Of a stretch of 64,000 nt of DNA, positions 11,144 through 21,674 are shown piece after piece. Below the pieces are notes generated by a model. It saw only the letters and a list, made by a program, of their open reading frames with translations, did no database searches and had not been told where the DNA came from. Numbering within the stretch: position 1 is the first letter of the stretch; every line of letters starts with the position of its first letter. Position numbers and translations under genes: made by a program. The stretch is from Gordius sp. MW1 (lineage: Eukaryota; Nematomorpha; Gordioida; Gordea; Gordiidae), in NCBI GenBank assembly GCA_964036665.1, contig OZ038526.1, positions 17,670,001-17,734,000 on the forward strand, given 5' to 3'.

Positions 11144-11974
11144 ATGGATACACAATCGTCTGACAATTCAACTCTCTACAATGAGACAGCATCCAACACT
11201 CCCACCACTGCAAACACATCACCAGTATACATCAAGCTACCTACATTTCACCTCAGAAACATCCAAATCTGGATAGCTCAGGTCGACGCAATATTTTCCA
11301 CTAGGAAAATCACATCACAAAGAGTCAAGTATGCTTACCTTTTAGAATCTCTCCCGGTTGAGATAGCCGAAGAAGTGGCCGACCTTATACTTAACATCCC
11401 AGATGAAAACCCTTATGAGGTGTTAAAGCAAGCCTTAATCAAAAGAATGGGTGAGAGTGAAGCAAAAAGAATAGACAAGCTGTTCAAGGACATATATTTG
11501 GGAGACAAAACACCGTCCCAATTGCTTAGGCATTTGAAGAGCCTTGTCGGGGAACATCAAATGAGTGATAAAATTCTAAAAACCCTTTGGACACAAAAAC
11601 TTCCAAGGGAGGTAACAGGTATCTTAACATGCGTAGGAGAAGAAAAGTCTCTAGCACAGTTGGCTGAGGTGGCAGACAAAATCTACGAGACATATACGCC
11701 CAACAGCGTAGCTTCCATAGCAAGCCCTCAAATGAGCCAAACAAACGAAGTCCAGGAACTGGTAAAAATGGTCGCACAGTTGGAATTGAAAGTAAACCAG
11801 CTGGTCAATCAGCCACCACAAAGTAAAAAGGTTTGGAGATCCTCAAGCAGATCACGGTCAACATCAAGACACCGTCGGGAAGAAATTTGTTGGTATCACC
11901 ACAAGTTCAAGGGTAACGCTCAAAAATGCACACAACCATGTGCATTTACCTCAAACTCCCAGTCAAAAAACTAA
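11144..11974 (+). CDS. gag: Gag polyprotein of the Gypsy element
   Basis: A complete 276-residue frame starting at the first ATG after the leader. It encodes the structural protein that packages the retrotransposon RNA into cytoplasmic particles. The N-terminal 30 residues are Ser/Thr-rich. The central part (LPTFHLRNIQIWIAQVDAIF) is typical of this group, where the core reads LPxFxxxxPxxWFxQxEAxF. The C-terminus has a basic Ser/Arg stretch, then CWYHHKF...CTQPC, a C-H-C-C cluster resembling the nucleic-acid-binding motif of CsRn1-clade Gags. Its end overlaps the protease frame by about 50 bases in another frame, so pol is probably made by frameshifting. Confidence 0.85.
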   Translation: MDTQSSDNSTLYNETASNTPTTANTSPVYIKLPTFHLRNIQIWIAQVDAIFSTRKITSQRVKYAYLLESLPVEIAEEVADLILNIPDENPYEVLKQALIKRMGESEAKRIDKLFKDIYLGDKTPSQLLRHLKSLVGEHQMSDKILKTLWTQKLPREVTGILTCVGEEKSLAQLAEVADKIYETYTPNSVASIASPQMSQTNEVQELVKMVAQLELKVNQLVNQPPQSKKVWRSSSRSRSTSRHRREEICWYHHKFKGNAQKCTQPCAFTSNSQSKN

Positions 11975-14560
11975 CTGACCTTTCCATTCAGGCGACTTCC
12001 GGAAACGGTCATAAACCAAGTCGCCTATTCTACATCATTGATCGTACGTCAGGACATAAGTTTTTGATTGACACAGGAGCTGACGTGTCCATCATTCCAA
12101 GACCCGTCAATTCACCTAAGGTACCAAATGGTCCAGTATTGCAGGCGGCCAATAATAGCAATATCTCTACCTATGGACAAAAGATGTTGTCCCTCAATCT
12201 AGGTCTGAGACGCCCAATACAGTGGTTATTTCTGATCGCCGAGGTACACACCCCTATCATTGGAGCCGACCTCTTGCACCAATACAACATCATCGTAGAT
12301 GTCAAAAACCAGCGATTAATTGATGGTCTGACTCACGTAACTTCAAAAGGAATTTCCACCCATCATCAAACGTTAGGAATCCGCATAGCTCTCTCGAGTC
12401 AGGTCTCTAAGTTGGAATCTGTGATCAACAACTTTTCATCACTCCTAACTCCTTAAAATTTCACCCAACAAATTTCAACCAACGACATCTTTCACCACAT
12501 AGCAACAAAAGGGCCGGCACAATACCCACGTCCAAGGCGACTTACTGCTGAAAAACTTAATGTTGTTAAGAAAGAATTTCAATATATGTTGGAAGGGAAT
12601 CATAAGGAAATCTAAAAGCAACTGGGCGGCACCAATACATTTGGCTGCTAAAAAATCAGGTGACTGGCGTCCGTGTGGAGATTATAGAGCCTTGAACAAA
12701 GTCACCGTACCAGACAGGTACCCAATTCCTCACATTCACGACTTCACAGCTAACCTTCACGGAAAAGCAATTTTTTCTAAGCTGGATTTAGTTAGAGCCT
12801 ACCATCACATTCCGGTAGCGCCGGACGACATCTGTAAAACAGCCGTGACGACACCATTCGGTCTTTACGAATTCACGAGGATGCCGTTTGGTCTAAAAAA
12901 TGCAGCTCAAACGTTCCAAAGATTCATAGACGAAGTTTTGCGAGGACTGAATTACGCCTACGCGTACATAGACGATGTACTTATAGCAAGCGGCTCAGAA
13001 GAGGAACACGAGGTACATCTAAAGACCGTCTTGCAACGACTCCAAAAGTACGACCTCAGGATCAACCCTGCAAAATGTCAATTTGGAGTGCGAGAATTAG
13101 AGTTCCTGGGTCACAAAGTTTCGGCCGCAGGTATTATTCCGTTACCAGAGAAGATTGAGGCTATTAAAAACTTTGCAACGTCAGTTTCATGTAAACAACT
13201 CCGAAGATTCTTAGGCATGATCAACTTCTATCGAAGATTTCTGCCCAATATTGCTAAAACCCTAAATCCGTTGACAGACATATTAAAGAATCCGCAAAAA
13301 TCTATAGCGTTCAACAAACTGCAGGAAGAAGCCTTCGACACAGCAAAATCCGCTCTAATCAATTTTACCAAGCTAAATTTTTTGAATACCAGTCCAGAAA
13401 CCCAAATTACACTAACAACAGACGCCTCTAATTCAGCAGTCGGTGCGGTATTACAACAAACAATGGCCGGAGAGACTACACCAATAGCGTTTTTCTCTAC
13501 TAAACTTCAGCCAACACAATCACGATACAGTACATTTGGTCGTGAGCTTCTCGCCATTTACCTAGCAATCAAGCATTTTCGACACATCCTGGAAGGCCGA
13601 ATATTTACCGTGTACACCGACCACAAACCACTCACATACGCCTTTGACGCTAAGCCTGATAAGTACTCTCCGAGAGAGATACGACAGCTCGACATAATCT
13701 CACAATATACCACTGACATTCGCTTCATTAAAGGCGAAGGAAACACAGTAGCAGATGCTCTATCTCGGATAGGAGTAGACGCGGTAAATCTTCCAAAAAT
13801 GCCAGAATTAGACGACATTAGCAAGCACCAGAAAAACGACAAGTCTTTGGAAGGTTTAGAAGATACTACTTCACTAAAACTACAAGTATTACCCATCCCA
13901 GGGTCAGATAACAAAATCCTTTGCGATTTGTCGACTACTAAACCTCGACCGGTCATACTTGACGCACTGAGGAGAACAGTTTTTGACCATTTTCACTCGT
14001 TATCACACCCAGGAGTTCGATCCACCCTAATGCTCATCACTAGTCGCGTAGTCTGGCCATCTATCAACAAGGACGTCACTAACTGGGCAAGAACATGCCT
14101 AAGATGTCAACGTTGTAAAGTACACCGACACACCATTACGAAACCAGGTACTTTTAAACAACCCGATGCCAGATTCGCTCATGTCCACTTGGATGTAGTG
14201 GGACCACTACCACCCTCCAACGGGTTCACTCACATGCTAATGGCAGTTGACCGTTTCTCGAGATGGCCCATGGCCATACCACTTAAAGAAACATCCGCCG
14301 AAGTTATCGCGGACAAATTTATCAAGAACTGGGTGGCAAATTATGGGGTTCCGAGTACAGTTACCACAGATAGGGGATCCCAGTTTCAGTCACAGCTTTT
14401 TAGAGAGTTCGCGAATATTTTAGGATGCGAACACATTAAAACTACAGCTTACCTCCCGTCCGCGAACGGGGTAGTCGAACGTTTCCACCGGCAGTTAAAG
14501 GCTTCGTTAAAAGCCTCAGGAAACACAAAATGGAGTGAATTCTGCCCTTTGTCCTATTAG
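11926..14560 (+). pseudogene. pol: Pol polyprotein of the Gypsy element, interrupted
   Basis: In order: an aspartic protease with LIDTGADVSIIPR (catalytic DTGA) and IIGADLL; reverse transcriptase with [14 protein letters not shown] and YIDDVLIAS (catalytic Asp pair); RNase H with [14 protein letters not shown] and the VYTDHKPL motif; a chromodomain-free integrase with the HHCC finger (HSLSHPG...CLRCQRC) and core Asp, Asp, Glu in [15 protein letters not shown] and NGVVERFHR. The frame breaks at a TAA at 12,454, shifts near 12,594, and shifts again near 14,550. The order protease-RT-RNaseH-integrase is that of Gypsy. Key catalytic residues remain, so damage is recent or slight. Confidence 0.9.
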
Positions 14561-15096
14561 GTATCCGCACAACCATCAAGGAAGACATTGGTCGCACACC
14601 GGCGGAAGTGCTATACGGGACTAACTTATGTCTCCCAGGAGATTATTTCTCACAAGAAACAACGCAACAATCAGCAGAACAAGTACATCAATTCGTCGAA
14701 AAGTTGAAAGAAGCGATGATGGCGTCGCCGTACCCCGTGCCACACCACCATGGCGAAACAAAAGAACAGGTAAATCGGTACCTCTGGGAAACACCGCAAG
14801 TGTTTGTCAGAAATGATACAGTACGCAAACCACTCACCCCACCCTACGATGGGCCCTTCAAAGTCTTACTTCGTAGACCAAAGTACTTTATAATCGAGAA
14901 AAATGGAAAAAAGGACTCCATATCAATCGACCGATTGAAGCCCGCTTATGTAGAAAGCAAGAAACCGGTACATAATCAAGAAACCTCCCTCAAGAAACCT
15001 ATTTTACAAGAACCAGAGCAGGAACAACAACCAGTCAAAACCACTCGCAGTGGCAGACATGTCCATTGGCCCAAAAGACTTTGCCAATACAAGTGA
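14545..15096 (+). pseudogene. Gypsy integrase C-terminal part, other frame
   Basis: After the shift near 14,550 the integrase continues: [20 protein letters not shown], then YGTNLCLPGDYF and PYDGPFKVLLRRPKYF, the GPY/F-like module that follows the catalytic core. The frame ends at 15,096, 71 bases before the right LTR. Confidence 0.85.
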
Positions 15097-15167
15097 TACA
15101 CAGGCGAGATGGTGTCCACCTAATCGATCGTTTAGTGTTACTCCAAACAATCTAGGGGGAGAATATC

Positions 15168-15375
15168 TGTAGCGACATAAACATTGAAAATGTAGTAAGT
15201 CGACGAAACACATATGTTTTTATCTTCCTCCAATTTCATCGGTTCATATTATTAACGTTCGCTCGCGTTTCGCTTATATGTTTGTTTGATTCCCTGTTGT
15301 TATAATAAATTCATTTCGAATAATTTTTATTTTGGGTTATAAATAAAGCTAAAGTAGAGAACATATTTCTCTACA
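15168..15375 (+). repeat. Right LTR of the Gypsy element
   Basis: It shares about 70 bases at the left and 65 at the right with the left LTR. In between it has an unrelated segment (acgttcgctcgcgtttcgc... to ...ataataaattc) instead of the left LTR's duplicated stretch. It includes an AATAAA-like signal. Confidence 0.9.
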
Positions 15376-15378
15376 CAT

Positions 15379-15605
15379 TTCAAAATGTCACAGTCCGAAA
15401 TGCCACTAAGCCACTGAATCTCACGATCGTGAGATTCGCAATTACTCATTGCGCAAGCGCATAATTTCAATTGGGTAGTGTTTTAGGTCAGCGTTTTAGG
15501 TTAGGGTTTGGGTTAGGTTTAGATGCACATTAAATTCCGTCCCCATTTGAGATTTAATTTTTCGTGATATTCAGTGTGGCATTTCGGACTGTGACATTTT
15601 GAACC
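15379..15605. mobile_element. MITE with long inverted ends
   Basis: The ends are near-perfect inverted repeats of about 26 bp: caaaatgtcacagtccgaaa... on the left and ...tttcggactgtgacatttt on the right. Inside are a 16-bp palindrome (tctcacgatcgtgaga) and short ttaggtt-like repeats. The Gypsy element landed exactly at its left margin. No clear target duplication is visible. Confidence 0.7.
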
Positions 15606-16007
15606 CAATTCATATATTTTAGCTATTTAACAGCTGATTAATAAATTTAATAAATGCTTGTAGCTATATGTAAGATATATAAAATGTTTTAACGAAGTAA
15701 CAAAGCAATGTTAATTATAAATTACTAAAAGCACTTTTTTTTAAATTAACTTCAGAGGATGCTAGTCTTAAGCTTATGAAGGATGCATATATCAAAGAGT
15801 TTGCATAATCAAAGTGGGGCCTCGTTTGTCAGCTTACAATCATCAAATACTAAAAGTCACGAAAATTTGTTAAATTCTTATAGTAGTAGGTAAATATTAG
15901 GTTATTTTCATATTTAGTATTTTTTTCTGATTGTTTTATAAACCTTAAGTTTAAAATAATTAAAATTTAGGATATTTTAAGCATAAAAACTTTTTATTCA
16001 TATATAG

Positions 16008-19000
16008 CAATTCAGGATCATTAGACAAACAAGGACACAAATTATCATATGATACATATAGGTATGACCCTGCTTCCATTATTCCTTTGACAATCAGTGT
16101 AGTTGGGCTAACTGGTTCTACATTTGAACAAGAGCAAGAAAATGATCTTTGGGTAATTTTGGAATTTAATGTGTTTAGAGTATATGACCTCATGTAAACA
16201 TATATTTAGGTTTAAGAAGATTTTGATCTTTGTATAAACATTTTTTATAGACCTTAAATATATCATTTTTAAAAAACTTTTAAACAATTAATAACATTAA
16301 ATCTTTGTATATGTGATATTGCCCAAGTTATGATAGGTAACTTTGCATTTTGCTTTAATGATTTCTTTTTTACAGTGTAAATGCCTCACAAAGTTTATCA
16401 TTAATATCTATATTCATTAAAATTTGGCAGAAACATTCAAGAACGTCATCTATACCAAATGTCTCTAACCAAAATGATGCAATGGGGGGCTCGGGTAAAT
16501 CATGTTTATGCAGCCGATATATGAGACCAGCACCAGATGATTATAAAGAAACAGATCATACATCAGTATTAACTGGCCATGATTTTGGTGGAAGGGTCAT
16601 AAATAATGATCATTTCTTATTTTGGGGTCAAGTTTTTATACCACTTTTCCCTAATCAGTCTCATCTGCAAAATGTTATTACCAACTCTGAAAACAGGTGA
16701 TTTTTGAATTAACTTTTTTAAATTATACTTCTAGTAAATGAAATTATCAAGTTTTTATTTATTTTATAATCTTGTTTCAACTTTGGAATTGTCCACTCTA
16801 TAAATTTGCATTTAAAATCATTTTTATTCAATTATTAATACCAATATGAATGATAAATTGGTCCCAAATAATAATAAATCCTTAAATATTAAGCAGATCC
16901 AATTTTTTATGCTATATTGTTGGTTTTTTTAGCCCAAATCATTCACTGGAATCTCATTCTGATCAAGAACCTATTAGTTTAGCCACAAACCAAAATTACA
17001 CCACCAAAAACGTTAGCAATAATCAATCGGCAGCAGCAGTTTTGATGAGGATCGTGGAACAAACAGAATTTATAGATGACACTACATGGAGACCATTTCG
17101 TTCTGGGAAAAAATCCCATGACGAAACCTATGTTAAAAGATGTTGTGCACTAAAGCTTTCCTCTGAAGAAAAGCTAGCATACATTTGCAAGGATCAACTA
17201 GGTATTTTTCTTATTACATTAGTGTAGCATAATTCATAGCAAATTTTAGAAATTTTTTAAAAATTAATCAATTTGGGATGCTTTAGTTTAACATATGAGC
17301 CAACATTTTTCATGTTCTCTGGGTCTTTGAAACAGATAAATAATTTGCAATTTATCATTCTCATGACTTTTTCTTGGGAATATAAGTCAAGATTTGGGAA
17401 TTATTTTAAAAGGTGTAGGTTTATTAACATGTACATTGCCAGGGGATGGCAGGGAGGGCAGATGTTTCCCTAAATTTAAAAGAATTTCTATTTTGAAAGA
17501 AAATATGTAATGAAAATTATAGTGATCATTTTGTCCCTTTGTAAATCATTGCCAAACTCTTACTCAATTTTTAAATTTGGCTACGTCTAGGTAAAAATGT
17601 CTTCTTGCCCCCGTGCCTTTGAATCTGTTAATGGGTAATGTTTTTTGACAGTGTAGTTTATCCTCTCTAACCGTAAGCAACCATTTACATTGTACTTTTC
17701 GCCTACTAAATCATACTTCTTATTAATTAAAATTAACCAAAAATTTAGCGTGGTGTTATTAATTAACTTGGCTCGTGTTTTAATATGTTTAAGTTATAAG
17801 TAAGTTGCATGTAATATAGTCAATTATATTATTGATCACAGGTAATTATAATTACTGGCTTCGAATAAAACTACGGTTTGTAGAAATTTGATTTGTGAAA
17901 TGCATTTTTAACCTAACTAACGCATGATAATTAACCTATCCCCTGCACCGTTATAAAATTATGCACTCTTTTTATTTAGATCTCGTCCCAGTTTTTTATT
18001 ATAGTTTTTAATCTAAGCACTTCCCTCTTTCATCTTTTTTTACTTAGCCGTCCTGTAAAAGGCATACTTTAATCATTTAAGTTACAATGACAATGTGTTT
18101 GACGATTATTTCATTACGAGTAAGAAAAATATTTTGATATTACCATGGGCGTAGCCAGCTGGGGGGCAATAATGATTTAGGAAGGGGCAAAATAATCATT
18201 TTTTGAAGTTTTAGCCATGATTTAATAAATTTCAACATGTTTTTTGATTTAGAGGGGGCAGCCCCCCCCTGGCTACGCCCATGACTCTTATCTTGCATCA
18301 TTTCTAAAGGCAAGACAGCTACTCCCCTACTAAATGTAATTTAATATTTGAAAAAATAACGATTAAAATTTCAAAAAATCTTCATTTTGCCCCTCCCCTT
18401 TCTAATACAAATCCTAGCTACACCCATGTCCGACGATCTATAACTTTGTTCAATTTTAGACAATTTAATTTACTAGGGGAGACCGGGGCTATCGTAGCCA
18501 TAAAAAATCAAGCAGGCCTGGACAAAGATTTTCAACCGATTTTCATATAATTTTTTCAAAATAATGTTCTTGTCCACAATGTTTATTATAGGAAAAAATA
18601 TTATGGCAATACAGATAATAGATTTTTTATAGAGAGGTTTCAAAAAAAGACAACTCGTATAACTTTGAAAAATGACTGGGGTTAAGGTGCCCTCTATAAT
18701 TTAAAGTTGAAATAGTACAAATAACTTAAGAGCATGTGCTTAAATAGCTAAAATATTAAAAGTTTGTCTTTTGTGGCATATCAAGTTCCATATAATAATT
18801 TATAATTGCTAAAATAGTAAAAGTTTATCTTTCATAACATTATAGTTTCATACAATAATTTATAATTGCTATAATATTATAAGTTTGTTTTCTAAAGCTA
18901 TAAAGTTTCATATAATAATTTATAATATTGCTATTTATAATATTGTTAGATATTAAAAGTTTGTCTTTTATAGCTTATAAAATTTCATATGATATGATAA

Positions 19001-21674
19001 TTTAATATTGTTAAATATTAAAAGTTTGTGTTTTATAGCTTAGAAAGCTTCCTAAACAAATTTATAAGGTAAATCTTAATGTGTTTTTGTAGAGATTGTT
19101 ATGTTAAAATCATTGATTTAAAAGCTTTATTAATATAAAAGTATTACATAAACTTGACAATCATGAAATGGAATTAAAGTTTAAATGTATTGCATATAAA
19201 TAAAATATCACGTTGGTTCTGGAGTCCTTAATGAAATAAGGTCTTATAATAAAAGATCAGAACCAATCAGCACCTGCTGATTCATATTCTACCCATAAAT
19301 TAGGCATTGATAAATAAAATTATACTGCCATTTGATAAGCCAAATACCTAACCTTAACAAATTTGACCATATATTGAAAAAATATTTGTTTAATGGTCAG
19401 ACCTAAATTTGGCACCCTCAATTAAATATGATGTTTTTCTCCTCCTGCTACTTATTAAATATCATTCTTGTTTTACATTCCTTAACAAATGATTCTCCTT
19501 TTTTAAATTTATTGTGATAACTTTTTATGGTAGAATAGCTAAAGTGTGTTTGTAAGGCTAAATCTTTTAGGCTAACCTTCTCTGTCTTAGATTTAATTAT
19601 TTCTTTCTTCATTTCATTATCTTGTACAAAATTTCTTTTACGTTTGTAAGCTCGCACCATTTTTAATGTATGAATGAATTAGAGATATTTATAGCCCCGC
19701 TCTAAATACCTCATAAAAAAAATATTTTTGCGAATTGTTTTGAGATAGTAATCTTAAAAAAATAGTTAATTTTATTTGAGAAGATAAGGATAGCCCCCAG
19801 CACGTATAGCCCCGATCTCCCCTAAGGATACCTCAATTTTCGTGCCTGAAACGGTTGCAAATATAGGCAATTTTGATCAAATTCTTACACAACTCCAGCT
19901 TTTAGGGAAAATTAAAATTAGATCGAAACTAAATTAAAGAACTCAAAATACATTGAGACTGGTATATATAATGGATTAACATCGGTGATAGGTGACATTT
20001 AGCCTCGATTAAAAAGTGAGCTTATAATCGCCTTAAAAAGCGCACGTTTTTACTTTGAGCAAGGACAACCCTGCATTTTACTTAACTACTCCCTCGGTAC
20101 CTTTTAATACGAACATAAAAATGTGACAATCTGCTTTTGTCAACATACTATATCATCAGAATCAATTAAATGTTCATTAACTTTCGATTAAAGTTTTGCA
20201 AGTCTTTTGATGGGGCTGGGCATGGACATTTTCAATTTAAAATATTGGGCTTATATATCATTTGGCTCGGTTAGGTGCATGATGGTATCCATTGATTGTA
20301 CGTAGTAACTCAAAAATTAACAGCCACCATTATTATTCTCAGTGTCAAATTTTTTTTTATAGTTCACATGAAATATAGTAAAATGTAAATTTATGCCTAC
20401 AAAATAATTAAAGGGCATCAGATTTTTTTATTATCATTAATTATTTTATCAAAAATCTCTGCAGGATTGACACTTAATTAAAACTTAATAAAAACCTGAC
20501 ATGAAAATATAACAAAAAATCATCTATAAAAATGACGCCTTCGACCTAGGGCTCGAACACGAATACGAACAACTTCAATTTCCGGCCGGAAAAGTGGAGG
20601 TCGACGGATACGTTATATGTTACGACCCTAGCCTAACCCTGCGTTCGGACCACTCGCCCCTCCTGACTACACAAACCGGCCTGGTTCGGGCCGTTTTGAG
20701 CGCCGCTAAAAAGGCGAGAAAACCTGCTGTAATTGCGCTCACCAAAGTGGACCTCTTTTTCCCTCCTCCTCTTGCCTCGGGTTTGCAAAGGCCCGACGAG
20801 GCCCCCGATTCTCGAAAGTTCCTGGACGGGTTGATTAAAGTAAGGGCATGAGCTTGGGCCAATAAACATTTACTCCTTTTTTACCCCTCTACCCATAATT
20901 TGCTAAAATTTAGAGTCAATTGGATTTTTTGGTGAAATATCAATGCTTTTAACGCGACAATTTAAACGAATCTATAATCGTTTTTGTTTCTTAAATTATT
21001 GGTTAGATCGTTGCAGCTGAAAATGCATTTTTTCAAAATATTGTATGGAATGATATAACGACTCAGTTTGATGTTTCAAATAAACTTGGGAACGTTTAAG
21101 ACCTCAATGATAAGATATATTGTTGAAACAAAGATTATAAATAATAAAAAGTTTGTTCGATTTATTTTATTAACCAAACCAGTATGTATATCGTATATGA
21201 AATCTGTTCGACTCGATGTTGTATAATAAGACGTTATAAATATTAAAAGTTGATGCATTTTTGTGCCCGAAAATCCACTAGTCACCGTGCCCATTTTAAA
21301 CTTAAAAATACCCTCCAAAATTTAAGGAAATCAAGGAGACTTGCTTAACTGAATGCAGTTGTGCCTCCGCCGTACCCATCGTAGAAGTTTCTGCCCGGCT
21401 TGACGTTAACGTGTCTACCGTGTTCTCCACCCTTGGTGGCCTTATCCTCAAAGCCCGAGGCATCGCCCCGCCCTCGGTGGGCGGATCAGAAGCTGTCTTG
21501 ACCCCTCGCGTCAAATCTTATCACCATCATCACCCCCGCTCCGCCCTACCATCTCGCTTGTGGAATCCTTCTGAGGTCCCGGGAGGTAAGGGCGCCGGTC
21601 TCGCCCCTTCTGCTACCTCCAAACCCCCTCACGCCGGGGGCACACCCCTCAGCCCCTACTCTTCGGCTTACAAG
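16008..21674 (+). CDS. RhoGAPp190: p190 RhoGAP exons 1-5: N-terminal GTPase domain
   Basis: Exon 1 gives [10 protein letters not shown], the first strand and start of the GTP-binding loop (family NISVVGLSG). Exon 2 gives [21 protein letters not shown] and [16 protein letters not shown]. Exon 3 gives VEQTEFIDD and CKDQLG. Exon 4 gives GYVICYDPS and ALTKVDLF (TKxD guanine-binding motif). Exon 5 gives [11 protein letters not shown] (the SA motif), then a Ser/Pro/Gly-rich tail not typical of the family. About 30 extra residues separate GLTG from GGSGKS, and an Ala stands where the first Gly of GxxxxGKS should be. Intron 3 is 3.3 kb and full of transposons. The junction between exons 4 and 5 has two possible solutions. 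Confidence 0.9.

Larger units (their letters stand above)
10802..15375 (+). mobile_element. CsRn1-type Gypsy LTR retrotransposon
   Basis: A near-complete LTR element with LTRs of about 190 and 208 bp and a 4-bp target duplication, catt (10798-10801 and 15376-15379). A primer-binding site, tggtgaccccgtg (10993-11005), lies two bases after the left LTR and complements the 3' end of tryptophan tRNA. A purine tract (aggggga, 15154-15160) precedes the right LTR. The inside encodes Gag and a protease, reverse transcriptase, RNase H and integrase polyprotein. The tRNA-Trp primer and the C-H-C-C style Gag motif fit the CsRn1 clade, known from trematodes and arthropods. Pol is broken, so this copy cannot move by itself. 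Confidence 0.9.
18476..19822. mobile_element. pogo-like DNA transposon remnant in p190 intron 3
   Basis: Inverted ends ggggagaccggggctat and atagccccgatctcccc are flanked by TA on both sides, the target of the Tc1/mariner-pogo superfamily. A short frame on the - strand resembles a helix-turn-helix of the type found in pogo/Tigger transposases. No catalytic domain remains. About 64-bp tandem repeats fill 18,745-19,060. Confidence 0.75.

Noticed and set aside
13558..13956. A 132-residue - strand frame inside the Gypsy element
   Set aside because: It lies antisense to the RNase H and integrase coding region and has no features of its own.
15500..15525. ttaggtt-like repeats as telomere sequence
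   Set aside because: Only three or four irregular units inside a MITE; not an array.
15960..16193. A 77-residue - strand frame
   Set aside because: The + strand here encodes the first found exon of p190 RhoGAP (ISVVGLTG), so the - strand frame is its shadow.
20620..20869. - strand frames of 78-80 residues
   Set aside because: Antisense to p190 exon 4, which carries the TKVD motif on the + strand.
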